Of a stretch of 64,000 bases of DNA, positions 6,688 to 16,061 are shown piece by piece. The translations under genes were made by a program, and so were the position numbers. Where the stretch lies: the NCBI GenBank assembly GCA_043821115.1, contig JBDRDD010000024.1:124001-188000 (forward strand). Direction: 5' to 3'. This stretch comes from JBDRDD01 sp043821115. Lineage in GTDB: Bacteria; CAYTYR01; UBA6262; DAOVJB01. Below the pieces are notes generated by a model. It was given only the letters and a program-made list of their open reading frames with translations. It was not told the origin of the DNA and did not search any database. Position 1 is the first letter of the stretch; each line of letters begins with the position of its first letter.

Positions 6688-8669
6688 TCATAGTTGAATC
6701 GCCTACCAAGGCAAGAACCATAGGGAATATGCTAGGGGATGCATACATAGTGAAATCATCCATGGGGCATATTAGAGACCTTCCAGATTATAAGATGGGT
6801 GTTGATGTTAAAAAGGATTTTACGCCTACATATGAGGTTTCAAAGGGGTCTAAGAAAGTCGTCAAGGAACTAAAAGACGCCGTGAAAAAAGCATCTCAGG
6901 TGTATATAGCAACTGATGAGGACAGGGAAGGGGAAGCCATAGGTTGGCATATTACTATTGCCACAAAAGCCGAGGGAAAGCACGTAAAACGAGTGGTTTT
7001 TCATGAAATTACCAAGGAAGCGGTCAACAGGGCGTTCCAGAAGCCGCGTGATATAGATCTGCGTCTGGTTAATGCCCAGCAGGCAAGACGCATACTCGAC
7101 CGCCTGGTCGGCTACAAGTTAAGTCCTCTGTTGGGAAAGAAAATACGTTTCGGTCTTTCAGCAGGAAGGGTACAGTCAGTTGCGCTTCGTCTCATAGTCG
7201 AGAGGGAGAGGGAGATAGAGAAGTTCAAGCCGGAGGAGTACTGGACTGTTAAGGCAAAGCTAAGCAAGCATCAGAGCGAAGTCATATTTGACGCCCAGCT
7301 TATGGAAAAAGAAGGCAAAAAATATGATAAACTTGACATAGAGAACGAGAAAGATGCAAAGGCCATTGTAAGCGATTTAGACAAAGAGGAATTTAAGGTT
7401 CTAAAGATTACCCGAAGGGAGAAGAGGAAAAATCCCTCCGGACCTTTTAATACCAGCAGTCTTCAGCAGGAGGCAGTCAGAAAACTTTCATTCTCACCCA
7501 AGAAAACCATGATGCTGGCACAGCAACTCTACGAGGGAGTTGATATAGGTGCTAAGGGTGTTACCGGACTCATAACATATATGAGAACGGATTCATTACA
7601 TGTGGCAGACAGTGCCCGTGCCGAAGCCCTCGCTTTTGTAAAGCAGGAATATGGGCAGAAATTCCTACCCAAAAAGCCTAGATCATACAAGACCAAGACC
7701 AAGGCGGCCCAGGAAGCGCATGAAGCCATACGCCCTACCTCGGTAAGAAACACCCCGCAGGAAATGAAAGCATTCTTGACTCATGACCAGTTAAAGCTTT
7801 ACACGCTTGTCTGGCAGCGATTTTTGGCAAGCCAGATGGCTTCCGCAGTGTTTAACACGGTATCGGTTGATATACAGGCAGGAAAATATATGTTCAGGTC
7901 AACGGGCCAGGTTGTCAAATTCAGCGGTTTCATGGAAGTATATATGGAATCTTCCGATAACGATAAGGATGATGCGAAGCAGAGTGTCCAGATGCTGCCC
8001 GAGCTTTCTTTAGAGGAAGTCTTAATCTTGAGGGATCTTCTTCCGGAGCAGCATTTTACTGAGCCACCTCCTCGCTTTAACGAGGCAAGCCTTGTTAAGG
8101 TACTAGAGAAGAACGGAATAGGGCGTCCCTCCACGTATGCACCTATATTGAGCACGATCGTAAACAGAGGATATGTGTACCTTGAAAGCAGAAAATTCTA
8201 CCCACAGAAGATAGGGATAATAGTTAATGATATGCTTGTTAAGAATTTTTCCGAGATAGTTGATGTTAACTTTACGGCGCAGATGGAGGAAGAACTTGAT
8301 GAGATAGCATTCGGTAAACGGAACTGGGTTGATGTTCTAAATAAATTCTATGTACCTTTTGCCAAAGACCTTGAACTTGCCCAGAGTAAGATGAAATACG
8401 AGGAAGTCTGTGAGAAATGTGGCAAGCCGATGGTTATTAAGCGCGGTCCTTTCGGGCAGTTTCTGGCCTGTACAGGATATCCTCAGTGCACTAATACCGT
8501 GTCGCTGAGCAGTCGCGCCAAAGGGGGCGTAAAGCAGGTTACAAATCAGGTCTGCGAAAAATGTGGTAAACCTATGGTAGTGCGCAGGAGCAGGAAAGGA
8601 CCTTTCCTTGCCTGTAGCGGTTTCCCGGCCTGCAAGAATACAAAACCACTCAGAAAAAAAGCGGGGTGA
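6672..8669 (+). CDS. topA: DNA topoisomerase I (type IA)
   Basis: A 665-residue topoisomerase that relaxes negative supercoils by cutting one strand. The Toprim domain is at the start (VIVESPTKARTI; DEDREGEAIGWH). The active-site tyrosine is Y303 in GLITYMRTDS. The C-terminus has two four-cysteine zinc ribbons (CEKCGKPM...CTGYPQC and CEKCGKPM...CSGFPAC), fewer than the larger E. coli enzyme carries. It starts inside the dprA end. The dprA-topA pairing is common across bacteria. Confidence 0.97.
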   Translation: MSQSLVIVESPTKARTIGNMLGDAYIVKSSMGHIRDLPDYKMGVDVKKDFTPTYEVSKGSKKVVKELKDAVKKASQVYIATDEDREGEAIGWHITIATKAEGKHVKRVVFHEITKEAVNRAFQKPRDIDLRLVNAQQARRILDRLVGYKLSPLLGKKIRFGLSAGRVQSVALRLIVEREREIEKFKPEEYWTVKAKLSKHQSEVIFDAQLMEKEGKKYDKLDIENEKDAKAIVSDLDKEEFKVLKITRREKRKNPSGPFNTSSLQQEAVRKLSFSPKKTMMLAQQLYEGVDIGAKGVTGLITYMRTDSLHVADSARAEALAFVKQEYGQKFLPKKPRSYKTKTKAAQEAHEAIRPTSVRNTPQEMKAFLTHDQLKLYTLVWQRFLASQMASAVFNTVSVDIQAGKYMFRSTGQVVKFSGFMEVYMESSDNDKDDAKQSVQMLPELSLEEVLILRDLLPEQHFTEPPPRFNEASLVKVLEKNGIGRPSTYAPILSTIVNRGYVYLESRKFYPQKIGIIVNDMLVKNFSEIVDVNFTAQMEEELDEIAFGKRNWVDVLNKFYVPFAKDLELAQSKMKYEEVCEKCGKPMVIKRGPFGQFLACTGYPQCTNTVSLSSRAKGGVKQVTNQVCEKCGKPMVVRRSRKGPFLACSGFPACKNTKPLRKKAG

Positions 8670-8673
8670 GTTT

Positions 8674-9396
8674 ATGCAGCGGTTCTCTGCCGATAATCTT
8701 GTAAAGATATACAGCCGACGCAAAGTTGTAAACGGCGTGAGTATAGAGGTAAAAGAGAAGGAAATAGTAGGTTTGTTAGGGCCCAATGGGGCCGGTAAGA
8801 CCACTAGTTTCTACATGATGGTTGGTCTTATTTCCCCTCATTCGGGTACCGTTAACCTAAACGGCGAAGATGTCACTGATTTTGCCATGTACAAAAGAGC
8901 CAGGCAGGGAATTGGATATCTTGCCCAGGAGCCTTCGATTTTTCGACAACTCACGGTTCGCGAAAACATAATGGCGATTCTTGAAAATTTCCCAATTTCA
9001 AAGGATGAAAAGGAAAAGAAGCTCCAAAAACTGCTCAATGAGTTTAATATAGCGCGCCTGGCAAATAACAAGGCATACCTTCTTTCCGGGGGAGAGAAAA
9101 GACGCGTTGAAATCGCGCGCACGCTTGTAAGCGAGCCTAATTTTATACTGCTTGATGAACCATTTACGGGTATTGACCCCATTGCGGTCGTGGATATACA
9201 GCAGATCATATTCAAGCTCAGGGAAAAAGGGCTGGGTGTTCTCATAACAGACCATAATGTAAGAGAAACCCTTAAGATAATAGACAGGGCATACCTTATA
9301 TATGAAGGGAAGATACTTTTCGCGGGTACTGCCAAGGACCTGCTGGAGAACGAAGAGGCCAGAAAGGTCTATTTGGGAGAAGAATTTTCCATGTAG
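8674..9396 (+). CDS. lptB: LPS export ABC transporter ATPase LptB
   Basis: A 240-residue ABC ATPase driving extraction of lipopolysaccharide from the inner membrane by LptFG. Walker A is GPNGAGKT (36-43). Also visible are the Q loop AQEPS, the signature LSGGEKRR, Walker B FILLDEPF and the switch histidine ITDHNVRET. The ATG at 8674 was chosen because it lies 4 bases after the topA stop, with GGGGTGAG as ribosome site, and fits the LptB N-terminus; longer in-frame starts lie inside topA. lptA and lptC are not adjacent, and the rpoN gene that often follows lptB is missing. It supports an LPS-bearing outer membrane. Confidence 0.93.
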   Translation: MQRFSADNLVKIYSRRKVVNGVSIEVKEKEIVGLLGPNGAGKTTSFYMMVGLISPHSGTVNLNGEDVTDFAMYKRARQGIGYLAQEPSIFRQLTVRENIMAILENFPISKDEKEKKLQKLLNEFNIARLANNKAYLLSGGEKRRVEIARTLVSEPNFILLDEPFTGIDPIAVVDIQQIIFKLREKGLGVLITDHNVRETLKIIDRAYLIYEGKILFAGTAKDLLENEEARKVYLGEEFSM

Positions 9397-9424
9397 GCAG
9401 CGCCTTTCACCAGAGAGCTTTTGA

Positions 9425-9454
9425 TTGACAAGAGCTATAATATTTTTATATAAT
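9425..9454 (+). promoter_or_regulatory. Sigma-70 promoter for the hpf-PTS unit
   Basis: TTGACA (9425-9430), 18 bases, TATAAT (9449-9454), in the 88-base gap between lptB and hpf. No terminator was recognised between here and 22743, so this may serve a 13-kb unit. Confidence 0.75.
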
Positions 9455-9484
9455 TAATAAAATAATCGGAGGTGACATTGCGCA

Positions 9485-10027
9485 ATGAAAATAACCATTA
9501 CAGCACGGCATCTTGAGTTGACCAAAGCCCTTCATGATTATGCTGAGAAGAAGGTACGAAAGGTAAAGAAATATTTTACCAATGTAATTGATGCGCATAT
9601 AATACTTACTGTAACAAAAAACACACAGCTTGCCGAGGTAATCCTGCACTCCCCAGGTATTACTATAAACGCCAATGAAGAGGGCGGGGATATGTATGCC
9701 GCGATAGATCTTGTGGTTGACAACCTTGAGAGGCAGGTAAAACGCCACAAGGAAAAGATGAAAGCAAAGTCCCGTCAGCATCGGGCATCAAGGCGCAAGA
9801 TAAAGCAGAGTGATGACTTGCCGGAAGATATGGGGGAACAGGGCAAGGTCCCTATAAGCGAAGTAAAGCGTTTTGATATTAAACCCATGACGCCGGAAGA
9901 GGCGGTTGCGCAGATGAAACTTATGCGCCATGATCAGTGGGTATTCGTCAGCAGCGAAACAGGAAAGGTCACATTTATTTACAAGAAGGACAACGGGGAA
10001 TACGGTGTTATTGAGCCGAATGATTGA
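9485..10027 (+). CDS. hpf: Ribosome hibernation promoting factor, long form
   Basis: A 180-residue long-form HPF. The N-terminal S30AE domain (about 1-100) binds the ribosome decoding region. A basic linker and the C-terminal dimerisation domain (about 125-180, VKRFDIKPMTPEEAVAQM) let it pair two 70S ribosomes into inactive 100S dimers. GGAGGTG precedes the ATG by 10 bases. It stands between lptB and ptsN as in the widespread lptB-rpoN-hpf-ptsN order, but without rpoN. Its promoter is at 9425-9454. Confidence 0.95.
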   Translation: MKITITARHLELTKALHDYAEKKVRKVKKYFTNVIDAHIILTVTKNTQLAEVILHSPGITINANEEGGDMYAAIDLVVDNLERQVKRHKEKMKAKSRQHRASRRKIKQSDDLPEDMGEQGKVPISEVKRFDIKPMTPEEAVAQMKLMRHDQWVFVSSETGKVTFIYKKDNGEYGVIEPND

Positions 10028-10069
10028 ATTTGTTAAAGAGAATGATTAAACCAAAGGAGGAGTGTTACG

Positions 10070-10528
10070 ATGCGTATAATGGATTATTTGTGTAAAGGAG
10101 CAGTTGCAGTCGATCTCAAGAGCAAGGACAAGAAAGGCGTGATTAATGAGCTGGTCGATCTCATGCTAAAAGCCAAGAAAATATCAGATAAGGACAAGAT
10201 TATTAAGATACTTCTGGAAAGAGAAGAGCTAGGTTCAACCGGTATAGGTCAGGGTATAGCTATCCCTCACGGGAAGACCAACCAGGTTGACGAGGTGGTT
10301 GTGGCTTTCGGCTCTTCCAAGCAGGGTGTAGATTTTGAGGCTCTTGATGGAGAATCCGTATTTTTAGTATTTTTACTCCTAGCTCCGATGGAGTCCTCGG
10401 GCGTGCACCTGAAGGCGCTTGCCAAGATATCCAGACTCCTCAAGGATAAATATTTCCGACAGGCATTAAGAGACGCAAAGAATGCTGATGAGGTAATAAA
10501 GGTCATAAAAGAAGAGAACGGTTATTAA
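10070..10528 (+). CDS. ptsN: PTS EIIA domain protein, fructose/Ntr type
   Basis: A 152-residue EIIA of the fructose/nitrogen-regulatory class. The phosphorylatable histidine is H67 in QGIAIPHGKTN. It stands alone, without EIIB or EIIC, as PtsN does, and usually works as a regulator and not a transporter. AGGAGG lies before the ATG. It sits between hpf and hprK, the classic ptsN position. Phosphate would come from the single EI/HPr pair encoded downstream (16.1-18.1 kb), since no EI-Ntr is seen here. Confidence 0.9.
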   Translation: MRIMDYLCKGAVAVDLKSKDKKGVINELVDLMLKAKKISDKDKIIKILLEREELGSTGIGQGIAIPHGKTNQVDEVVVAFGSSKQGVDFEALDGESVFLVFLLLAPMESSGVHLKALAKISRLLKDKYFRQALRDAKNADEVIKVIKEENGY

Positions 10529-10579
10529 TTCATAAACGCATCGGCAGATCCTTAACATATTAAATACAGGGTGAGAACT

Positions 10580-11530
10580 ATGATAAGGTTCGTTACCGTA
10601 AAAGAGATGTACGAAGATAAACGAGAAGAGCTGAAGTTAGAGGTCATAAGTGGAGGTAAAAAGGGACTTTCAAGGCGTATAAAGGTCTTCTTGATCAACA
10701 GGCCGGGGCTTGCTCTTGCCAACTATTTCGATTACTTCGCCTATGGCAGGGTACAGATCCTTGGTAAAACAGAATTCTCATATCTTAAGAAGCTATCCCG
10801 TCCCGAGCGGGATGAAATACTGAAAAAGCTCTGCTCATATAACATTCCCTGCATAGTTATAACCCGCAAGATGAGGGTTCCTCATGATCTTCTGGCAGCC
10901 GCGCAGAAAAAGGATATCCCCATCCTGCGCACCCCCCTCATGACGAACAAGTTCATAAACAAGATAAGTTTTTACCTGGAAGATAAATTTGCCCCCAGTA
11001 CGAGCCTGCACGGGGTTCTTATTGATATTTACGGTGTCGGTGTTCTTATACTCGGTGAGAGCGGTATAGGAAAAAGTGAGTGCGCACTCGAGCTGGTAAA
11101 ACGCGGCCACAGGCTTGTGACGGATGATGTGGTTGAGATAACACGAAAGCCAGACGGTGTGCTGATGGGCTGCGGTGTTGAATTTGCCAAGCATCACATG
11201 GAGGTCAGGGGACTGGGTATCATAGATATCAAGAACCTCTTCGGCACAGGGGCTATACGTGATTTCTCTGCGATAGATGTTGTGATAAACCTGGAAGGGT
11301 GGGACAGTACTAAGGAATATGACAGGCTGGGCTTCGAGGAACACAAGTTCAATATACTCGGTATTGATCTTCCACAGCATATAATTCCTGTAGGGCCCGG
11401 CAGAAATGTCGCCATAATAGCGGAAGTGGCTGCTATGAACTGGCGCCTTAAGGCAAAGGGATATAATTCGGCCGTTGAGTTCAACAAGCGTCTTATAACT
11501 GTCATGGGCAGGAAGAAAAAACAAGGTTAG
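10580..11530 (+). CDS. hprK: HPr kinase/phosphorylase
   Basis: A 316-residue HprK, which phosphorylates and dephosphorylates a serine of HPr to tune PTS activity and carbon control. It has an N-terminal domain (1-130), catalytic H144 (TSLHG), P-loop GESGIGKS (159-166) and the HprK signature MEVRGLGIIDIKNLFG. The ATG at 10580 is preferred over a GTG at 10571, which has no room for a ribosome site. Its substrate HPr, in the same operon (16062), has the matching serine at position 50. Confidence 0.95.
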   Translation: MIRFVTVKEMYEDKREELKLEVISGGKKGLSRRIKVFLINRPGLALANYFDYFAYGRVQILGKTEFSYLKKLSRPERDEILKKLCSYNIPCIVITRKMRVPHDLLAAAQKKDIPILRTPLMTNKFINKISFYLEDKFAPSTSLHGVLIDIYGVGVLILGESGIGKSECALELVKRGHRLVTDDVVEITRKPDGVLMGCGVEFAKHHMEVRGLGIIDIKNLFGTGAIRDFSAIDVVINLEGWDSTKEYDRLGFEEHKFNILGIDLPQHIIPVGPGRNVAIIAEVAAMNWRLKAKGYNSAVEFNKRLITVMGRKKKQG

Positions 11531-11545
11531 AATGTTGGTGAGTGT

Positions 11546-11968
11546 ATGATAGGTGTAATAATTGTAACCCATGGAGATTTAGGTTCGCATCTGGTTAAGA
11601 CTAGTGAGGCTATAATAGGTCCGCAGGAAAAAGTAAAGGCTATATCGCTTTTTCCAGAAGAGGGAATAGATGCCCTCAGGGAAAAAATAACAAAAGCCCT
11701 GGATGAACTGAGTGCAGCTAAGGGAGTAGTTATTTTCACGGATATGATAGGCGGCACTCCCACTAATACAAGCCTCTCTTTAGCACATAGGGAAGATATA
11801 GAGATCATTACAGGGGTGAACCTGCCAATGTTGCTTGCTTGCTTCGCTTCCAGAGAAGTGATTTCACTCGTGGAACTGTCTGACAAACTCTGCCAGACAG
11901 GTCACAAGAGCATTGTGAACGCAAAACAAATTTTTCTTAAAAAACTCAAAGATTCCAAGAATAAATGA
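11546..11968 (+). CDS. PTS mannose-family EIIA
   Basis: A 140-residue EIIA of the mannose superfamily. The phosphoacceptor is H9 (IIVTHGDLG). FTDMIGGTPTN and the GVNLPMLL loop are typical of EIIA-Man. It accepts phosphate from HPr and passes it to the EIIB encoded 25 bases downstream. It is a separate polypeptide, not fused to EIIB as in E. coli ManX. Part of the hprK-PTS operon. Confidence 0.92.
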   Translation: MIGVIIVTHGDLGSHLVKTSEAIIGPQEKVKAISLFPEEGIDALREKITKALDELSAAKGVVIFTDMIGGTPTNTSLSLAHREDIEIITGVNLPMLLACFASREVISLVELSDKLCQTGHKSIVNAKQIFLKKLKDSKNK

Positions 11969-11993
11969 TTAAGAATAATGGTGGTGGAAGATT

Positions 11994-12473
11994 ATGAGTG
12001 TTTTATTATTCAGAATAGACGATCGTCTTATACACGGTGTAGTCGTTCAGGGCTGGGTAAAGGCCCTGGAAATACAGCACATTATAGTTTCTGACGACAG
12101 GGTAGCCGGTGATCAGATGCAGAAGACGCTCTTGGCAATGGCCACGCCTTCATCCCTTAAGTTGTCCATTTTTACTATAGACGAGTCTGTCAAGAAACTA
12201 AAAACCAACGAATTAAAGGATGAAAATGTTCTGGTCCTTGTTTCAAATCCTTCCGCAGCACTGCGCCTTGTAGAAAAAGGTGTAATTCCTGGCTCCATAA
12301 ATGTAGGGGGGATGCATTTTACTCCGGGCAAGAAACAGATACTAAAATCAATATCAGTTAATGAGAAGGACATAGAGGCATTTAAGGAGATTAACTCTAA
12401 GGGTATAAAACTGGATGTGAGGATAATACCTTCAGACACAAGTGTTGATATGATGAAGTGCATCGAGCAGTAA
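11994..12473 (+). CDS. PTS mannose-family EIIB
   Basis: A 159-residue EIIB of the mannose superfamily. The phosphoacceptor is H14 in RIDDRLIHGVVVQGW. The C-terminal half (GGMHFTPGKKQIL) is conserved in EIIB-Man/Sor. It phosphorylates the sugar during transport through EIIC/EIID (14639 and 15285). The gene is followed by a GH57 enzyme before the permease genes, an uncommon arrangement. Confidence 0.93.
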   Translation: MSVLLFRIDDRLIHGVVVQGWVKALEIQHIIVSDDRVAGDQMQKTLLAMATPSSLKLSIFTIDESVKKLKTNELKDENVLVLVSNPSAALRLVEKGVIPGSINVGGMHFTPGKKQILKSISVNEKDIEAFKEINSKGIKLDVRIIPSDTSVDMMKCIEQ

Positions 12474-12486
12474 GAGAGGGATAAGG

Positions 12487-14646
12487 ATGAAAAGAGTCAA
12501 TTTTGCCATCGGGATTCACAACCATCAGCCAACTGGTAATTTTGACTTTGTTTTTGAGGAGGCCCTTAATAAGTCATACCGCCCTTTCCTGGAGGTTCTG
12601 AAAAAACACCCCTGGATGAAGATGACGCTTCATTACAGCGGATGTCTCCTTGAGTGGATGCTTCATAATCACCCGGAAGTGGTGCATATGATAAGGTTGC
12701 TTGCCCAGAGGGGGCAAGTGGAGATAATGTCGGGTGGTTATTACGAGCCCATACTGGCTGTGCTGCCTGACAGGGATAAACTGGGACAGATTGAAAAACT
12801 CAATGTATGCATACAGGAACAATTTGCGTGTATACCCCGCGGTATGTGGCTTGCGGAACGCATATGGGAACCGCATCTTGCCGGTGCCATCCATGATGCG
12901 AATATAGAATATGTGGTGGTGGATGACGCGCATTTTAAGATGGTGGGACTGGAGGAGGAAAAACTAAACGGGTATTACGTGACAGAGGAACAGGGTAAAT
13001 CCGTCAAGGTTTTTCCTATTAGCAAGAAGCTTCGCTATTATGTACCATTTGAGGTTCCGGAAAAAACGATCGAACACCTTGCTGAATATGCTACGGAAGA
13101 AGGGGATAATCTGGTTGTATTGGCGGATGACGGAGAGAAATTCGGTATCTGGCCGCAAACATACCAATCGGTTTACGAAGAGAAATGGCTTGAGAGGTTT
13201 TTTAAGCTGCTTAAAAAGAATGAGGAATGGATCAATCTTGTGACTTTTAGCGAATACATTGATCGCTATGGCGCCAAGGGTCGTATCTATCTGCCTTGTG
13301 CCTCCTATAACGAGATGATGGAATGGGCGCTTTTTCCCCAGGCCGGTCAGCGTTACCAGGAAGTTCTTCAGGAAATGAAGGCATCGGGCAACTTATCCAT
13401 GTACAGTGATTTTGTAAAGGGAGGTTTCTGGCGTAATTTCCTTGTAAAATATCCTGAAGCAAATACGCTTCATAAGAAAATGCTTGAGGTGAGTGACAAG
13501 GTGGCCTGTATGCCAGAGGATGACATCAGCGCCCAGGAAGCACACGATGAACTATGGCAAGGCCAGTGTAATGATTCCTACTGGCACGGGGTGTTCGGCG
13601 GTCTGTACATGGCTCACTTAAGGGACGCTGCGTATTCTCATTTAATACGAGCCGAAAATATAGCGGACCGGATACTTCACACTGAAGATGAATGGATAGA
13701 GGCAGAAACCGTTGATTTTGATATGGACGGGCGAAACGAAGTCCTTATAAACACGCCTCTCTTGAACCTTTATTTCTCGCCTGATGGGGGAGGGTCTCTC
13801 TTTGAGCTCGACTACAGGCCGGGGGCGTCTAACCTGACAAATATAATTTCAAGGCGCAAAGAAAACTATCACGACAAGATAATAGAATTTGTCCGTAATA
13901 AATCTTTGCCCCTTGATCAAGAGTCTGAAAAAGCGGAAACTATTCATAATATCGTGAGTGTAAAAGAAGAGGGTCTTGAAAAATACCTCAAGTATGACTG
14001 GTACCGCAGGGCATCATTTCTGGACCATTTTCTTCAATCTTCCGTGGATCTCAAGTCCTTTTATGAATGTGATTACGGGGAAGCCGGTGATTTTGTAAAC
14101 CAGCCATACAGCTACAGCCTGCAGAAACAGCAGAATTCCGTACTGCTTCGGCTTTCCAGAAACGGTAATGTGTGGGTGGACAACGAATTTGTTCCGATTG
14201 GCCTCGAAAAAGTGATAGTGGTGGACCAATCACTTGAGGTAAGCGCTCATTACGTTATAGTGAATAAGTCAAAGAAGAAGGTTTCCCTATGGTTCGGCGT
14301 AGAATTCGGTTTTATGGGTACAAGCGGAAACGATGATAAGTGTTATTATGAGGTTGCCGGAAGGACCATTGTGGACAGGAAGCTATCCAGCATAGGCGAA
14401 AAAGAGAAATCAAAGGGCATTACCATCGTTGACGGCTACAAGGGTGTTGATATTTCTCTTGCTTTTGAAAATGAAGCTGATATATGGCGTTTTCCGCTGG
14501 AGACTATTTCACAGTCAGAAAGCGGATTTGAAAAAAGTTACCAGGGATCTATACTTTTCCCGAACTGGAAAATAGAACTCACAAATGGCAAATCGTGGCA
14601 GACAACAATACATCTTGCGTTGAATAAAAAGGGAAAAAATGATTGA
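12487..14646 (+). CDS. GH57 4-alpha-glucanotransferase/alpha-amylase-like enzyme
   Basis: A 719-residue GH57 glycoside hydrolase. The N-terminal barrel begins HNHQPTGNFDFVFEEA. The catalytic nucleophile should be E124 in WLAERIWEPH, and the acid Asp214/215 in VLADDGEKFG. These positions closely match Thermococcus litoralis 4-alpha-glucanotransferase, and the C-terminal beta domain is like that enzyme. It should rearrange or cleave alpha-1,4-glucans such as glycogen. No signal peptide, so cytoplasmic. It lies inside the PTS operon and overlaps the EIIC gene by 8 bases, which links alpha-glucan turnover to hexose uptake. Confidence 0.9.
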   Translation: MKRVNFAIGIHNHQPTGNFDFVFEEALNKSYRPFLEVLKKHPWMKMTLHYSGCLLEWMLHNHPEVVHMIRLLAQRGQVEIMSGGYYEPILAVLPDRDKLGQIEKLNVCIQEQFACIPRGMWLAERIWEPHLAGAIHDANIEYVVVDDAHFKMVGLEEEKLNGYYVTEEQGKSVKVFPISKKLRYYVPFEVPEKTIEHLAEYATEEGDNLVVLADDGEKFGIWPQTYQSVYEEKWLERFFKLLKKNEEWINLVTFSEYIDRYGAKGRIYLPCASYNEMMEWALFPQAGQRYQEVLQEMKASGNLSMYSDFVKGGFWRNFLVKYPEANTLHKKMLEVSDKVACMPEDDISAQEAHDELWQGQCNDSYWHGVFGGLYMAHLRDAAYSHLIRAENIADRILHTEDEWIEAETVDFDMDGRNEVLINTPLLNLYFSPDGGGSLFELDYRPGASNLTNIISRRKENYHDKIIEFVRNKSLPLDQESEKAETIHNIVSVKEEGLEKYLKYDWYRRASFLDHFLQSSVDLKSFYECDYGEAGDFVNQPYSYSLQKQQNSVLLRLSRNGNVWVDNEFVPIGLEKVIVVDQSLEVSAHYVIVNKSKKKVSLWFGVEFGFMGTSGNDDKCYYEVAGRTIVDRKLSSIGEKEKSKGITIVDGYKGVDISLAFENEADIWRFPLETISQSESGFEKSYQGSILFPNWKIELTNGKSWQTTIHLALNKKGKND

Positions 14647-15274
14647 CCAGATAGTTCTAATTAGCTTTGTGGGTAGTTTTATAAGCCTTGATGTTATGAC
14701 AATATGGCAGGTTATGATATCAAGGCCCCTGGTTACGGCTCCTGTCGTGGGATGGATTTTAGGGGACATGGGAACCGGTATTATAATCGGAATAATGCTT
14801 GAGCTGATATGGATAAACGTGCTTCCAATCGGAACTGTTATCCCGCCCGATGTTTCAACATCTGCCATAATCGCAACCGCACAGGCGGTATTAACAAAGC
14901 AGTTTCTCCCTTATCAGCATATGGATGTTCTTATTATGATTGCTGTCATGTGGGCTGTGCCGCTCGGGGTTATATACAAAAAGATAGATATATGGCTTAG
15001 ATGGTTTAACAGGCATTTTGCCCATCAAGTGGACAGTTTCGCACAGAGCGGGAACACTATAGGCATAGAATTCATAACACGAATGAGTATTGCCGCTATC
15101 TTTGCAAAGACATTTGTTTTTTATGTAATAGCAATATGGCTGGGAGTGCAGCTTACTGTTAAAGTTGTTCCTGTTTTGCCTCATAATGTAAAAATGGGTC
15201 TTGAGCTCGCAAGAAGTCTCCTGCCGGCTCTGGGATTTGCTGCCGTTCTTGATATTTTCGGTTCGAAGAATTAA
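14639..15274 (+). CDS. PTS mannose-family EIIC permease
   Basis: A 211-residue polytopic membrane protein of the EIIC-Man/Sor family, on the short side for it. Features include ISLDVMTIWQVMISRPLV, then WILGDMGTGIIIGIMLELIWI and the conserved IGTVIPPD loop. With EIID it forms the sugar channel. The start overlaps the GH57 stop by 8 bases. The sugar cannot be read from sequence; glucose or mannose is plausible given the PGI/PMI downstream. Confidence 0.9.
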   Translation: MIDQIVLISFVGSFISLDVMTIWQVMISRPLVTAPVVGWILGDMGTGIIIGIMLELIWINVLPIGTVIPPDVSTSAIIATAQAVLTKQFLPYQHMDVLIMIAVMWAVPLGVIYKKIDIWLRWFNRHFAHQVDSFAQSGNTIGIEFITRMSIAAIFAKTFVFYVIAIWLGVQLTVKVVPVLPHNVKMGLELARSLLPALGFAAVLDIFGSKN

Positions 15275-15284
15275 AGAAGGGTCT

Positions 15285-16037
15285 ATGAAAAAACTAGGAG
15301 TACTTACGCTTCTTAGGACTATGTATAGAACACTCTACCTGCATGCCGTGTGGAATTTCGAGAGGATGCAGAACGTGGGGTTTCTCTATGCTATGCTCCC
15401 TGTTATAAAGAAACTTTATCCCGAGAAGGAAAAGCGCATTGCCGCTCTTAAGAGGCATCTGGAATTTTTCAACACGCATCCGTACATGGCAGCTCCCCTT
15501 ATAGGGGTCATTTCATCCATGGAAGAGCAGATGGCATCGGGTGCGGATGTAAAGCCAGAAGATATTACAGCCGTAAAGTCAACGATGGCGGGTCCTCTTG
15601 CCGCACTGGGGGATTCGTTGTTCTGGGGGGCGCTCAGGCCTCTTGCAGCTCTCTTCGGTGTCACGATAATGTTATGGGGTGAGGGCAATAATAAACTCTT
15701 AGGTCCACTTTTCTTCCTTGTCTTCTATAATAGCTTTCATTTTTACGTCAGTTTTGTGGGGTTTTGGAAGGGCTACCGTCTGCAGACAAGGGTTATAGAG
15801 ACTATACGAAATATTGACTTCCAGGGTATAATCGAGGTTTCACGTTTTCTTGGGCTGATTGTTCTAGCAGCCGTAGTGATGTTTTTTGCTTATCAGTTTC
15901 CGCCTCTTAAGAGTTCATTCTTTTTCGGTCTTATCATATTACTTTTCGGGGCACTCAAGAAGGGTATACCTCATACTGTGCTTGTTTATGTTATAGTGTT
16001 CTTGGGTTTTCTGGGTTCATATATCGGGATAAAATAA
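15285..16037 (+). CDS. PTS mannose-family EIID permease
   Basis: A 250-residue EIID-Man family protein, the second membrane subunit of the transporter. The N-terminal amphipathic part contains WNFERMQNVGFLYAM and FNTHPYMAAPLIGV. The GPLAALGDSLFWGALRPL motif is diagnostic, and three or four hydrophobic segments follow to the C-terminus. The ATG at 15285 lies 11 bases after the EIIC stop with AGAAGGG as ribosome site; longer in-frame starts overlap EIIC heavily. Confidence 0.9.
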   Translation: MKKLGVLTLLRTMYRTLYLHAVWNFERMQNVGFLYAMLPVIKKLYPEKEKRIAALKRHLEFFNTHPYMAAPLIGVISSMEEQMASGADVKPEDITAVKSTMAGPLAALGDSLFWGALRPLAALFGVTIMLWGEGNNKLLGPLFFLVFYNSFHFYVSFVGFWKGYRLQTRVIETIRNIDFQGIIEVSRFLGLIVLAAVVMFFAYQFPPLKSSFFFGLIILLFGALKKGIPHTVLVYVIVFLGFLGSYIGIK

Positions 16038-16061
16038 AAAGTTAAAAGAAAGAGAGAAACA

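Noticed and set aside
10835..11572. 245-codon open frame antisense to hprK
   Set aside because: It lies wholly opposite a firm hprK gene, with no family resemblance and no ribosome site.
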